A stretch of 64,000 nucleotides of DNA from the NCBI GenBank assembly GCA_016235045.1, contig JACRME010000033.1, forward strand, positions 62,001 to 126,000, given 5' to 3'. This stretch comes from Nitrosomonadales bacterium. Lineage in GTDB: Bacteria; Pseudomonadota; Gammaproteobacteria; Burkholderiales; Gallionellaceae. Positions 10,862 through 18,921 of this stretch are shown one piece after another. Each line of letters opens with the position of its first letter. Position 1 is the stretch's first letter. Under the pieces are notes generated by a model that ran no database searches, was not told the origin of the DNA, and was given only the letters and a program-made list of their open reading frames with translations. Made by a program: the position numbers and the translations under genes.

Positions 10862-11376
10862 TTTCGAACGGATCCAAAGACCAGGAATTCCTGCTGCCCG
10901 CGAGCACCAGTTTCATTGCATTCAGCCTGTTCGTGGCGGTGATGCTCAACTGGTTGCCCTGGCACGGCTGGGCATTGGCCCTGCGTCCGGATTTCGTGGC
11001 GCTGGTGCTGCTCTACTGGTGCACGCACAAACCGCACCGGATCGGTATCGGCATCGCCTGGGTGGTCGGCATTTTTGCCGACGTGGCGGATGCCAGCCTG
11101 TTCGGCCAGCATGCGCTGGCCTATTCGGTGCTGGCCTTCGGTGGCATCGTGCTGCATCGCCGCGTGCAAATGTTCGACCTGCGCCAGCAATCCATGCACG
11201 TGTTCCCGATGCTGCTGCTGGCTTACGCCGTCTACGCTGCCGTGCACTGGCAATTGCGCGGTTATGTGGCGTGGGAATATTTCCTGGGCAGCGTGGTGTC
11301 GGCGCTGCTGTGGGTGCCGATGACCCTGTTGTTGCAGGCCCTGCGGCGACCGTACCGCGATCCGAACGAGCTATGA
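10858..11376 (+). CDS. mreD: Rod shape-determining protein MreD
   Basis: Polytopic inner-membrane protein of the elongasome, 172 residues with about five hydrophobic segments (AFSLFVAVMLNWLPW, FVALVLLYW, IGIAWVVGIFADV, VFPMLLLAYAVYA, LGSVVSALLWVPM). RPDFVALVLLYW is characteristic. It starts with GTG overlapping the mreC stop and ends in an ATGA overlap with mrdA, which implies tight translational coupling. Confidence 0.95.
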   Translation: MISNGSKDQEFLLPASTSFIAFSLFVAVMLNWLPWHGWALALRPDFVALVLLYWCTHKPHRIGIGIAWVVGIFADVADASLFGQHALAYSVLAFGGIVLHRRVQMFDLRQQSMHVFPMLLLAYAVYAAVHWQLRGYVAWEYFLGSVVSALLWVPMTLLLQALRRPYRDPNEL

Positions 11377-13271
11377 ACCGTTACATCGAGCTGAAGAACC
11401 ATCAGCGCGAAATCTATTACTTCCGTCTGCGCCTGGTACTGAGCTTGGGTTTCGTGGCGGTGATGCTGCTTATCCTGCTGGTGCGTTTCTTTTACCTGCA
11501 AGTCATCCGGTACGACTACTTCCACACCATGGCGGAGAGCAACCGCATCTATGTCGTTCCCATCGTGCCGAATCGCGGCCTGATCATGGATCGCAACGGT
11601 GTCGTGATGGCCAGGAACTATTCCGGCTACACGCTCGAGATTGCGCCGGCAAAAGTGACGGACATGGACGCGTTGATCGCCGAACTGTCCGGGCTGGTCG
11701 AGATCACGCCCAAGGACATCAAGCGTTTCAAGAAGCTGCTGACGGAACGGCAGGCGCTGGAAACCATGCCGATCCGCAGCCAGTTGAGCGATGAAGAGGT
11801 GGCGCGTGTCTCCGCCCAGCGTTTCCGCTTCCCCGGCGTGGAGATCAAGGCGCGCCTGTTCCGCGAATATCCGTTTACCGACGTGACCTCGCACCTGATC
11901 GGCTACGTCGGCCGCATCAACCAGAACGATATCGACCAACTGGAAGAAATCGATCTCGCTTCCAACTACCTCGGTTCCGACTACATCGGCAAGACCGGCG
12001 TCGAGCAAAAAGACGAAAAAGAGCTGCACGGCAACACTGGTTTCGAGCAGGTGGAAGTGGATGCGGGCGGGCGGGCCGTGCGCGTGCTGACGCGCACTGC
12101 GCCGCAATCCGGCAACAACCTCATGCTGACGCTGGACGCGAAACTGCAGGAAGTGGCGGAAGAAGCGTTCGGCGATTATCGCGGCGCTTTGGTCGCGCTC
12201 GATCCCACCAACGGCGAAGTGCTGGCTTTCGTCAGCAAGCCAGGCTACGACCCCGGCCTGTTCATCGACGGCATCGACACCGAGACCTGGGAAGAGCTGA
12301 ACGGCTCGCTCGATACCCCGCTCAACAACCGCGCCCTGCGCGGGCAATACCCGCCCGGCTCCACCATCAAGCCGTTCATGGCGCTGGCGGGACTGTTTTA
12401 CGATACCCGTTCTCCCGCGCGCACCATCAGCGATCCCGGCTATTTCATGCTGCCGGGCAGCCGCCATCAATACCGCGACTGGAAGAGCGGCGGGCACGGC
12501 GCTGTCGACCTGTACAAATCCATCGTCGTCTCCTGCGATACCTATTACTACGGTCTCGCCACCGAAATGGGCATCGACAACATGCACAACTATCTGGAGC
12601 GTTTCGGCTTCGGGCAGAAAACCGGGCTGGACATGGAGGGCGAGTCCAGCGGACTGCTGCCGTCGCCCGAATGGAAAACCAAGCGCTACAACCAGATCTG
12701 GTATCCCGGCGACACCGTCTCGGCCGGCATCGGACAGGGATACAATCTGGTGACGCCGGTGCAACTGGCGTTCGCCACGGCGGTTCTGGCCAACGATGGC
12801 GTGGGCTTCCGGCCGCATCTGGTGAAAGAAATGCGCCGGGCCAATGGCGAAGCGGTGCTGACCGAAACCAAGCAGTTGTTCGACATGCAGATAAACCCCG
12901 CCCACCTGAAGCTGGTGAAGAGCGCGATGGAGGCCGTCACCAAACCGGGCGGCACCGCCGTCGTCGCCGGCTACGGCGCACCTTACCGCCTGGCGGGCAA
13001 AACCGGCACGGCCCAGGTGATCGCCATGAAACAGGGCGAGAAATACGACGCGAAAAAGGTCTCCGAATACAACCGCGACCATGCCTGGTTCATCGCCTTC
13101 GCCCCGGCCGACAAGCCGCGCATCGCGCTGGCGGTGCTGGCCGAGAACGGCGGCCACGGCGGCTCCACCGCCGCGCCGATCGCGCGCAAAGTGCTGGATT
13201 ATTACCTGCTCGGTAAACTGCCCGTGCCGCTGCAGGCAGTGCAGGAAAAAGCCGGGGCGGAAAGCGACTGA
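11373..13271 (+). CDS. mrdA: Penicillin-binding protein 2, elongasome transpeptidase
   Basis: Class B monofunctional DD-transpeptidase that crosslinks lateral-wall peptidoglycan. It has a membrane helix at about residues 22-46, a pedestal domain (NRGLIMDRNGVVMARN) and a transpeptidase domain with SxxK at S330 (STIK), the second motif SCDTYYYG and KTGTAQ at 543-545. The length of 632 is typical. I chose the ATG at 11373, which overlaps the mreD stop. The frame is open farther upstream, but that part lies inside mreC and mreD. It is followed after 2 bp by mrdB. Confidence 0.98.
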   Translation: MNRYIELKNHQREIYYFRLRLVLSLGFVAVMLLILLVRFFYLQVIRYDYFHTMAESNRIYVVPIVPNRGLIMDRNGVVMARNYSGYTLEIAPAKVTDMDALIAELSGLVEITPKDIKRFKKLLTERQALETMPIRSQLSDEEVARVSAQRFRFPGVEIKARLFREYPFTDVTSHLIGYVGRINQNDIDQLEEIDLASNYLGSDYIGKTGVEQKDEKELHGNTGFEQVEVDAGGRAVRVLTRTAPQSGNNLMLTLDAKLQEVAEEAFGDYRGALVALDPTNGEVLAFVSKPGYDPGLFIDGIDTETWEELNGSLDTPLNNRALRGQYPPGSTIKPFMALAGLFYDTRSPARTISDPGYFMLPGSRHQYRDWKSGGHGAVDLYKSIVVSCDTYYYGLATEMGIDNMHNYLERFGFGQKTGLDMEGESSGLLPSPEWKTKRYNQIWYPGDTVSAGIGQGYNLVTPVQLAFATAVLANDGVGFRPHLVKEMRRANGEAVLTETKQLFDMQINPAHLKLVKSAMEAVTKPGGTAVVAGYGAPYRLAGKTGTAQVIAMKQGEKYDAKKVSEYNRDHAWFIAFAPADKPRIALAVLAENGGHGGSTAAPIARKVLDYYLLGKLPVPLQAVQEKAGAESD

Positions 13272-13273
13272 GA

Positions 13274-14371
13274 ATGAAACTAAGGCAAATCCAAACCCGC
13301 TTCATGCTGCATCTCGACCCGGTGCTGCTGGCCGCGCTCGGCGCATTCATGTTCATCAGCCTGGTGCTGCTGTACAGCGCCAGCGACGGCAACTGGATGC
13401 GCGTGCTGGGCCAGCTCGGCAATATCCTGGTCGCGTTCATCGCGATGTGGCTCGTCGCCAACATGCCGCTGCACTGGCTCATGCGCAGCGCCGTGCCGAT
13501 TTACGTGTTCGGCATGCTGCTGCTGGTCGCCGTCGCATTGTTCGGCGAGATCAGCCACGGCGCGCGGCGCTGGCTCAACATCGGCGTGGCCACCATCCAG
13601 CCGTCGGAGCTGATGAAGATCGCCGTGCCGCTGATGATGGCGTGGTACTTCGAGAAGAACGAAGCCACGCTCAAGCTGAGAAACTACTTCGTCGCGACGA
13701 TCCTGCTGCTGCTGCCCCTGATCCTGATCGTGCGCCAGCCCGACCTGGGCACCACCATCCTCATCTGGGCGAGCGGCTTCTACGTGTTGTTCCTGGCCGG
13801 GCTGTCCTGGCGGGTGATGATCGGCCTGACGCTGGCGGCGGTTGCCAGTGCGCCGTTCCTGTGGTCGATGCTGCACGACTACCAGCGCCACCGCATCCTG
13901 ATGCTGCTCGATCCCTCGCAGGACGCGCTGGGCAAGGGCTACCACACCATTCAGGGCATGATCGCGGTGGGTTCCGGCGGCATCCTCGGCAAGGGCTACA
14001 TGAACGGCACGCAGACGCACCTCGACTTCCTGCCCGAGCGCACCACCGACTTCATCTTCGCCGTCTGGTCGGAAGAGTTCGGACTGATCGGCAGCATCTT
14101 GCTGCTGGGGCTGTATGTGGTCGTCATCGGGCGCGGCTTCATCATCACCGCCAACGCCTCCACCTACTTCACGCGCCTGATGGCAGGCAGCATCACACTC
14201 ACCTTCTTCACCTATGCGTTCGTCAACATGGGCATGGTCAGCGGCATCCTGCCCGTGGTGGGCGTGCCGCTGCCGCTCATCAGCTACGGCGGCACTTCCC
14301 TGCTCACGCTGATGCTGGGCTTTGGCATGCTGATGAGCATCCACACGCACAAGAAACTCGTTAAAACCTAG
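13274..14371 (+). CDS. mrdB: Rod shape-determining SEDS glycosyltransferase RodA
   Basis: SEDS-family peptidoglycan polymerase that works with PBP2. The 365 residues hold about ten membrane helices. Family motifs are HGARRWLNIG, QPSELMKIA, RQPDLGTTI, ALGKGYHTIQGMIAVGSGG and GVPLPLISYGGTS. The start is 2 bp after the mrdA stop and the gene is followed after 9 bp by rlpA, so it belongs to the same operon. Confidence 0.98.
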   Translation: MKLRQIQTRFMLHLDPVLLAALGAFMFISLVLLYSASDGNWMRVLGQLGNILVAFIAMWLVANMPLHWLMRSAVPIYVFGMLLLVAVALFGEISHGARRWLNIGVATIQPSELMKIAVPLMMAWYFEKNEATLKLRNYFVATILLLLPLILIVRQPDLGTTILIWASGFYVLFLAGLSWRVMIGLTLAAVASAPFLWSMLHDYQRHRILMLLDPSQDALGKGYHTIQGMIAVGSGGILGKGYMNGTQTHLDFLPERTTDFIFAVWSEEFGLIGSILLLGLYVVVIGRGFIITANASTYFTRLMAGSITLTFFTYAFVNMGMVSGILPVVGVPLPLISYGGTSLLTLMLGFGMLMSIHTHKKLVKT

Positions 14372-14380
14372 CAGGAGTCG

Positions 14381-15325
14381 ATGATGAAAAACCAATCGTT
14401 GTTGGTGCTGTTTGCCGTGCTGGCCCTGAGCGCGTGCTCCGGCATGCAAAAATCCGGTGGCGTCCAGAGCGCCGCACCCATCGTCGATGCGGCTTCCGGA
14501 CCCGGCGGCAAACCGGCCCGCGCTGCCGCCCCGGGCGGCGGCGGCTACCTGGCCGGCGACGGCCCCGGAGCGGATGCCCCCGCGAATCTCGACGCCATAC
14601 CCGATGCCGTGCCCAAACCCGAACCGCTGCACCGCTACGCCAACCGACCCTACTCCGCCTTGGGCAAAACCTACACGCCGCTGCAAGCGCCGGGCAACTA
14701 CAAGGAGCGCGGCTCGGCCTCCTGGTACGGCAAGAAATTCCACGGCCAGCGCACCTCCATCGGCGAGACCTACAACATGTACGCCATGACCGCCGCGCAC
14801 CCCACGCTGCCCATCCCCAGCTACGCGCGCGTGACCAACGTCGCCACCGGCAAATCCGTCGTCGTGCGCGTCAACGACCGCGGCCCGTTCCTGCACGAGC
14901 GCATCATGGATCTGTCCTATGTCGCCGCCTACAAACTCGGCTACATCAACAACGGCAGCGCCGAAGTCGAAGTGGAAAGCCTCGCCGCCGACGGCAGCGC
15001 TCCCGCCACCGGCACCGTCGAAACGCCAGCCGTGCAGGTCGAACCGTTAGCCGGGGCGCCCGCCATTCCGGTCGAGACCGCAGGCGCCTCCACCGGCCAG
15101 GTCTTCCTGCAACTCGGCGCCTTCAAATCGCCGCAGGGTGCAGAAAGCTTCCTCGCCAGGATGCGCTCGGAACTGCCCGATACCAGCCGGACGCTGAGAC
15201 TGTATAAAAAGAATGGCCTGACCCGTGTCCACTTCGGCCCTTATGCGAGTGCGAACGAAGCGCGCAACGCCGCCAGCCGGCTCGCCTCGTCGCTCGGCTT
15301 CAAACCTTTCGTGAGCATGCATTGA
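14381..15325 (+). CDS. rlpA: Septal-ring lytic transglycosylase RlpA family lipoprotein
   Basis: A 314-residue lipoprotein. The lipobox LSAC puts the lipidated cysteine at about residue 19. An Ala/Gly/Pro-rich linker leads to a double-psi beta-barrel domain (RGSASWYGKKFHGQRTSIGE ... VRVNDRGPF) and a C-terminal SPOR domain (QVFLQLGAFKSPQGAESF). In other proteobacteria RlpA cleaves denuded glycan strands at division sites. A family Asp is retained in VNDRGP and a His in KKFHGQ. It follows mrdB by 9 bp. Confidence 0.93.
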   Translation: MMKNQSLLVLFAVLALSACSGMQKSGGVQSAAPIVDAASGPGGKPARAAAPGGGGYLAGDGPGADAPANLDAIPDAVPKPEPLHRYANRPYSALGKTYTPLQAPGNYKERGSASWYGKKFHGQRTSIGETYNMYAMTAAHPTLPIPSYARVTNVATGKSVVVRVNDRGPFLHERIMDLSYVAAYKLGYINNGSAEVEVESLAADGSAPATGTVETPAVQVEPLAGAPAIPVETAGASTGQVFLQLGAFKSPQGAESFLARMRSELPDTSRTLRLYKKNGLTRVHFGPYASANEARNAASRLASSLGFKPFVSMH

Positions 15326-15675
15326 TGCATATCGCCGCCAATATCGTTGTAGCAATCGTCGCCCTCATCCATGTGTACATCCTCGTGCTGGAAATGTTCC
15401 TGTGGGAACGGCCTGAAGGCCTGAAAGCGTTCCACATGGATGCGGATTTTGCCGCCGCCACCCGCGTGCTGGCGGCGAATCAGGGTTTGTATAACGGATT
15501 TCTGGCGGCGGGATTGTTCTGGGGATTGTTCTCCGGCGATATTCACGTGCAGCGGTTTTTTCTCGGGTGTGTGCTGACGGCGGGGTTTTATGGGGCGCTG
15601 ACGGTGCATGCGAGGATACTGGTGATACAGGGTGGGCCGGCGCTGCTGGGATTGGTGTTGCTGGCATTTGTGTAG
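15325..15675 (+). CDS. DUF1304 family integral membrane protein
   Basis: About 116 residues with four hydrophobic segments. MHIAANIVVAIVALIHVYILVLEMFLW and the NQGLYNGFLAAGLFWG segment match the DUF1304 family, whose function is unknown. I chose the ATG at 15325, which overlaps the rlpA TGA, over the TTG one codon earlier. The TAG stop lies inside an interspersed GTAGGTGGGCAC repeat, so the native C-terminus may have been altered by repeat insertion. Confidence 0.85.
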   Translation: MHIAANIVVAIVALIHVYILVLEMFLWERPEGLKAFHMDADFAAATRVLAANQGLYNGFLAAGLFWGLFSGDIHVQRFFLGCVLTAGFYGALTVHARILVIQGGPALLGLVLLAFV

Positions 15676-15700
15676 GTGGGCACGAATCTGTGCCCACGCG
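15672..15700. repeat. Half copy of the GTAGGGTGGGCAC interspersed repeat
   Basis: GTAGGTGGGCACGAATCTGT followed by GCCCACGCG is one arm of the element seen in full at 35271-35343 and 46092-46164. The stop codon of the DUF1304 gene (15673-15675) is the TAG of this repeat. Confidence 0.7.
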
Positions 15701-15727
15701 GATTCGCCAAAATCAAACCCAGCACCG

Positions 15728-15775
15728 ACGGGAGGGAGTGCAGTAAGTCCTCCCTCACCCCAGCCCTCTCCCCTC
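15728..15775. repeat. Degenerate half copy of the C/G-rich CCCTCCCC repeat
   Basis: GGGAGGGAG, then CCTCCCTCACCCC and AGCCCTCTCCCCT resemble one arm of the C/G-rich interspersed repeat found at 23576-23673 and elsewhere. It lies between the DUF1304 gene and the rhodanese pair; the rest of this gap holds only the palindrome at 15784-15805. Confidence 0.5.
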
Positions 15776-15783
15776 TTTGCCGT

Positions 15784-15805
15784 CATATTAGAATATGCTA
15801 ATATG
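15784..15805. promoter_or_regulatory. Palindrome upstream of the rhodanese pair (candidate operator)
   Basis: CATATTAG-N6-CTAATATG is a perfect inverted repeat with 8-bp arms, 29 bp before the first rhodanese start. Its size and A+T richness resemble operators of ArsR-type sulfur-sensing repressors (BigR/SqrR/YgaV kind), which often control sulfurtransferases. The palindrome is seen; the regulator is inferred and no such gene lies in this window. Confidence 0.5.
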
Positions 15806-15834
15806 CGCAGACTGCTAACAAAGGAGCAACCGCC

Positions 15835-16170
15835 ATGTTTGGAATGAACGTAAAAGAAATCGACGCAACCCAGCTCGCGCAATGGGTGGAAGACGACGGC
15901 CACAAGATGCGCGTGATCGATGTGCGCCAGATGGAAGAAATCGCGCACGGCACCGTGCCCAAAGCCGAGGCGCTGCCGCTGCATGTCCTGCCCGCCAAGA
16001 TGCACGAGCTGGACAAGAGCGAAAAGCTGGTGATGGTATGCCGCAGCGGCGCGCGTTCGGCGCAGGCCTGCATGTTCCTACAACAGCAGGGCTTCTCAAA
16101 CGTGTTCAACCTGCGCGGCGGGATGATGGGCTGGGTGCAGAGCGGTTTCCCAGCATACCGTCTGGCTTGA
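15835..16170 (+). CDS. Cytoplasmic single-domain rhodanese
   Basis: A 111-residue rhodanese-homology protein without a signal peptide. The active-site loop is VCRSGARS with the persulfide-carrying cysteine at residue 69. IDVRQMEEIAHGTVPKA is the family motif before it. Rhodaneses transfer sulfane sulfur to acceptors such as thiols or cyanide. An AAGGAG site precedes the ATG. It is followed 7 bp later by a second, membrane-anchored rhodanese; the pair sits behind a palindrome and may form a sulfur-responsive unit. Confidence 0.93.
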   Translation: MFGMNVKEIDATQLAQWVEDDGHKMRVIDVRQMEEIAHGTVPKAEALPLHVLPAKMHELDKSEKLVMVCRSGARSAQACMFLQQQGFSNVFNLRGGMMGWVQSGFPAYRLA

Positions 16171-16177
16171 GGCGGTT

Positions 16178-16576
16178 ATGAATATGAAATCGAAAATACT
16201 TTGGGGCGCGGCCGCCCTGCTGGGGTTTGCGCTGCTGTCGCAGCAACTGTCGGCCGTTCAGGGCGTGGATGTGAAGCAGGCGCAGAGCATGGTCAGCAGC
16301 CAGGGCGCGCTGTTGCTCGACGTGCGCGAGCCCGCCGAATACGCGGCCATCCATGCGCCGAATGCGAAGCTGATTCCGCTGGGCGAAGTGGGACTGCGTT
16401 TGAAAGAGATCGAAACCTACAAGGACAAACCCGTCGCGGTGATCTGCCGCTCCGGCCGCCGTTCGGCCAAGGCGGTGGCGCTGCTGCAGGAAGCAGGCTT
16501 CACCCAGGCCAGCAACGTGCAAGGCGGTATTCAGGCGTGGGAGCAGGCCGGGCTGGAAGTCATCAAGCAGCAATAA
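16178..16576 (+). CDS. Rhodanese with N-terminal membrane anchor or signal
   Basis: A 132-residue rhodanese-domain protein. An N-terminal hydrophobic segment at about residues 7-25 (ILWGAAALLGFALLSQQL) suggests export or anchoring. The active loop is ICRSGRRS with cysteine at residue 90, preceded by LLDVREPAEYAAIHAPNA. It probably acts on the periplasmic side, paired with the cytoplasmic rhodanese 7 bp upstream. It is convergent with the methyltransferase gene, whose stop lies 15 bp away. Confidence 0.9.
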   Translation: MNMKSKILWGAAALLGFALLSQQLSAVQGVDVKQAQSMVSSQGALLLDVREPAEYAAIHAPNAKLIPLGEVGLRLKEIETYKDKPVAVICRSGRRSAKAVALLQEAGFTQASNVQGGIQAWEQAGLEVIKQQ

Positions 16577-16591
16577 TCACGGTGGGGGCGT

Positions 16592-18025
16592 TCAGCCCGC
16601 CACCCGCAACACCAATCCCTTCAGATACGCCCCCTCGGGGAAACTCAGCAGCACCGGATGATCCGCTGCCGCGTGCAGTTTCTTCACGATCTGCGCATCC
16701 ACACCCGCATCCAGCGCCGCACCCGCGATGATCTTCTGGAACAGGTCGTCGCTGATGCCGCCGGAGCAGGAGTAGGTGAACAGCAGGCCGCCCGGCCGCA
16801 GCAGCTTGAAACCCAGCAGGTTGATGTCCTTGTAGGCGCGCGAGGCTTTTTCGGCGAAGGCGGCGGTGGGGGCGAACTTGGGCGGATCCAGGACAATTAA
16901 ATCGAACTTGCGGTTCTGGTCGCGCAGCTTGCGCAGGGCTTCGAACACGTCGGCGCATTGCCATTCGGCCTTTGAGGCGTCGAGGCCGTTCAGTTCGACA
17001 TTGCGTTGTGCCAGTTGCAGCGCTTCCTGCGAGGAGTCGACGGAGAGCACCGATTTCGCGCCACCGCGCAGCGCATAGAGCGAAAAACCGCCGGTGTAGC
17101 AGAAACAGTTGAGCACGTCGCGCCCGGCGGCCAGCGTGCCGGTCAGTGCGCGGTTGTCGCGCTGGTCGAGGTAGTAGCCGGTCTTCTGGCCTGCCGCCAC
17201 ATCCACGGCGAAGCGCAGACCGTTTTCCAGCACTTCCACGCCCTCCGGCAATGTGCCGCGCACGCTGCCATTCCGTTTCGGCAATCCTTCCAGTTCGCGT
17301 CCGTCGGAATCGGAACGCTCGTAGATGCACACCGGCGCGCACAGTTCCTGCAGGATGTCGGCGATAGTCTCGCGCCAATGTTCCGGCCCGGCGCTGCCGA
17401 GCTGCATCACCAGCACGCCGCCGTACTTGTCCACGATGAGACCGGGCAGTCCGTCCGATTCGCCGTGGATGAGGCGCATGCCGTTGCCTGAATTCTGTTC
17501 CCTCTCCCGCTCGCGGGAGAGGGTTAGGGAGAGGGTGGTGGGGTCGATTCCGCGACCCTCTCCCCCAACCCCTCCCCCGCTCGCGGGGGAGGGGAGCAAA
17601 CCGAGTGAGCGGCGTGCTTCTAATGCATTTGCAACACGTTTGTTGAAAAACGATTTATCGATGACATCCTTCTCCTGCCAGGACCATACCCGTGCGGTGA
17701 TCTGCGAGTCTGGGTTGTAGGCTGCCCAGGCGAGAAAGTATCCCGATGCGTCGCGCACCGGCAAGGTGTCGCCGCTGGCGGGTTTGCCGTCGATGCACTC
17801 CACCGCACCGGAAAAAATCCACGGATGGCGGCGTTGCAGGGATTTCTCGCGCTCGGCCTTCAGGATGATGCAGGGCTTGGCGGAAGGGTTGCCGTCTCTC
17901 GGCTTTGTTGTCTGCTGCGGAGTCTCGCCCTGCTGTTTGCTGCGCTGCACGCGTTTGCGGAAATCCTTGCCGCCTTGAGATTGGCGGTGCGGGGTCGAAG
18001 GCGATCTGGGTCTGTCTTTGCTCAT
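16592..18025 (-). CDS. Class I SAM-dependent rRNA methyltransferase (RlmI-like) carrying an in-frame repeat
   Basis: A 477-residue protein resembling RlmI, the 23S rRNA m5C1962 methyltransferase. A basic, low-complexity N-terminus (about 1-48) leads to a PUA-like domain (ILKAEREKSLQRRHPWIFSG), a central domain (MRLIHGESDGLPGLIVDKY), and a Rossmann methyltransferase with LNCFCYTGGFSLYALRGG and the DPPKF motif. Between LGL (to about residue 143) and MRLIHGESDG (from about 183) lies an extra Gly/Pro/Arg/Glu-rich stretch of about 33 residues encoded by a palindromic repeat at 17499-17595, read in frame. I chose the ATG at 18025 because it overlaps the xerC TGA; the frame is open farther upstream inside xerC. 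Confidence 0.9.
   Translation of the reverse strand: MSKDRPRSPSTPHRQSQGGKDFRKRVQRSKQQGETPQQTTKPRDGNPSAKPCIILKAEREKSLQRRHPWIFSGAVECIDGKPASGDTLPVRDASGYFLAWAAYNPDSQITARVWSWQEKDVIDKSFFNKRVANALEARRSLGLLPSPASGGGVGGEGRGIDPTTLSLTLSREREREQNSGNGMRLIHGESDGLPGLIVDKYGGVLVMQLGSAGPEHWRETIADILQELCAPVCIYERSDSDGRELEGLPKRNGSVRGTLPEGVEVLENGLRFAVDVAAGQKTGYYLDQRDNRALTGTLAAGRDVLNCFCYTGGFSLYALRGGAKSVLSVDSSQEALQLAQRNVELNGLDASKAEWQCADVFEALRKLRDQNRKFDLIVLDPPKFAPTAAFAEKASRAYKDINLLGFKLLRPGGLLFTYSCSGGISDDLFQKIIAGAALDAGVDAQIVKKLHAAADHPVLLSFPEGAYLKGLVLRVAG
17499..17595. repeat. C/G-rich palindromic repeat inside a coding sequence
   Basis: The left arm contains CCCTCTCCCGCTCGCGGGAG and the right arm CCCCTCCCCCGCTCGCGGGG with complementary GGGTTAGGGAGAGGG/CCCTCTCCCCCAACC segments between. 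It is related in form to the CCCTCCCCCTTGCAGGGGGA elements at 23576, 26567, 35934 and 38047, but with a GCTCGC loop. It is an exact number of codons in its host and carries no stop in that frame, giving residues about 144-176 of the methyltransferase. Confidence 0.85.
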
Positions 18026-18921
18026 GTCTTCTTCTTGGCACGCGGATGCGCACCGTCGTAAATTTTGGCGAGGTACTGGAAATCGAGGTGGGTGTAGACC
18101 TGCGTGGTGGAGATGCTGGCGTGGCCGAGCATCTCCTGCACTGCGCGCAAGTCGCCGGATGATTGCAGCACGTGAGTGGCGAAGGAGTGGCGCAACAAAT
18201 GAGGATGCACGCCGCTGGCAATGCCCTGGGTGATGCCGCGCTTGCGCAATTGCAGTTGCACCGTTCTGGGACTGATGCGCGCGCCGTTCTTGCCGACAAA
18301 CAGCGCGGTCTCGTCCGGCCTGGCGATCTGGTCGCGCACCGCAAGCCATGCCTTCAGCGCATCAATCGCATGGCTGCCCAGCGGCACGATGCGTGTCTTG
18401 TTGCCTTTGCCGGTAACGCGCACCGAGGCGTCGGCAAAATCCATGTCGACCGGGTCGAGGCTCACCAGTTCTGCCAGACGCAAGCCGGAGGAGTAGAGCA
18501 ACTCGAACATCGCCTTGTCGCGCGCATCTGTCGTGGTCTCCACCGGCATTTCCACCAACTTCACCGCCTCATCGGGTGAGAGTGCGTGCGGCAGGGTCTT
18601 GGGCGCTTTCGGCGCGCGCAGTCCGACGCAGGGATTGCTGTTGCAGCCGTGGTCGCGCATCAGGTAGCCGTAAAAGCCGCGCCACGCCGACAGCACGCGC
18701 GCCAGCGATCTTCCGCCCAAGCCGCTGCTGTGCAGTTGCGCGATGTAGCGGCGGATATGGTGGCTCTTCAAATCGGGCAGCGGCGTTGTCCCGGCAAGCG
18801 CCAGCAGGCGCCGGATGTCGCGCGCGTAGTTTTCGGCAGTCAGTGGGGAATAATTGCGCTCGTTGTGCAGGTAGGCGAGGTAGCCTTGCAGGGTAGCAGG
18901 GACCTTTTCAGCGGCGGGCAT
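18022..18921 (-). CDS. xerC: Tyrosine recombinase XerC
   Basis: Site-specific recombinase that with XerD resolves chromosome dimers at dif. The 299 residues comprise a SAM-like N-terminal DNA-binding domain (about 5-95) and a catalytic domain. Catalytic residues are R148 (SSGLRLAEL), K172 (GKGNK), H241 and R244 (HLLRHSFATH), H267 (LGHAS) and the nucleophile Y276 (VYTHLD). I chose the ATG at 18921, which abuts the DUF484 stop at 18921-18923; the frame is open farther upstream within DUF484. The xerC-DUF484-dapF order is a common proteobacterial arrangement and argues for the housekeeping recombinase rather than a mobile integrase. Confidence 0.97.
   Translation of the reverse strand: MPAAEKVPATLQGYLAYLHNERNYSPLTAENYARDIRRLLALAGTTPLPDLKSHHIRRYIAQLHSSGLGGRSLARVLSAWRGFYGYLMRDHGCNSNPCVGLRAPKAPKTLPHALSPDEAVKLVEMPVETTTDARDKAMFELLYSSGLRLAELVSLDPVDMDFADASVRVTGKGNKTRIVPLGSHAIDALKAWLAVRDQIARPDETALFVGKNGARISPRTVQLQLRKRGITQGIASGVHPHLLRHSFATHVLQSSGDLRAVQEMLGHASISTTQVYTHLDFQYLAKIYDGAHPRAKKKT

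Noticed and set aside
11262..13157. Minus-strand open frame of 631 codons opposite mrdA
   Set aside because: Shadow of mrdA. The long stop-free stretch follows from third-position G+C bias.
18022..18921. XerC-type recombinase as a phage or island integrase
   Set aside because: Its fixed place beside DUF484 and dapF and its length fit the housekeeping XerC.
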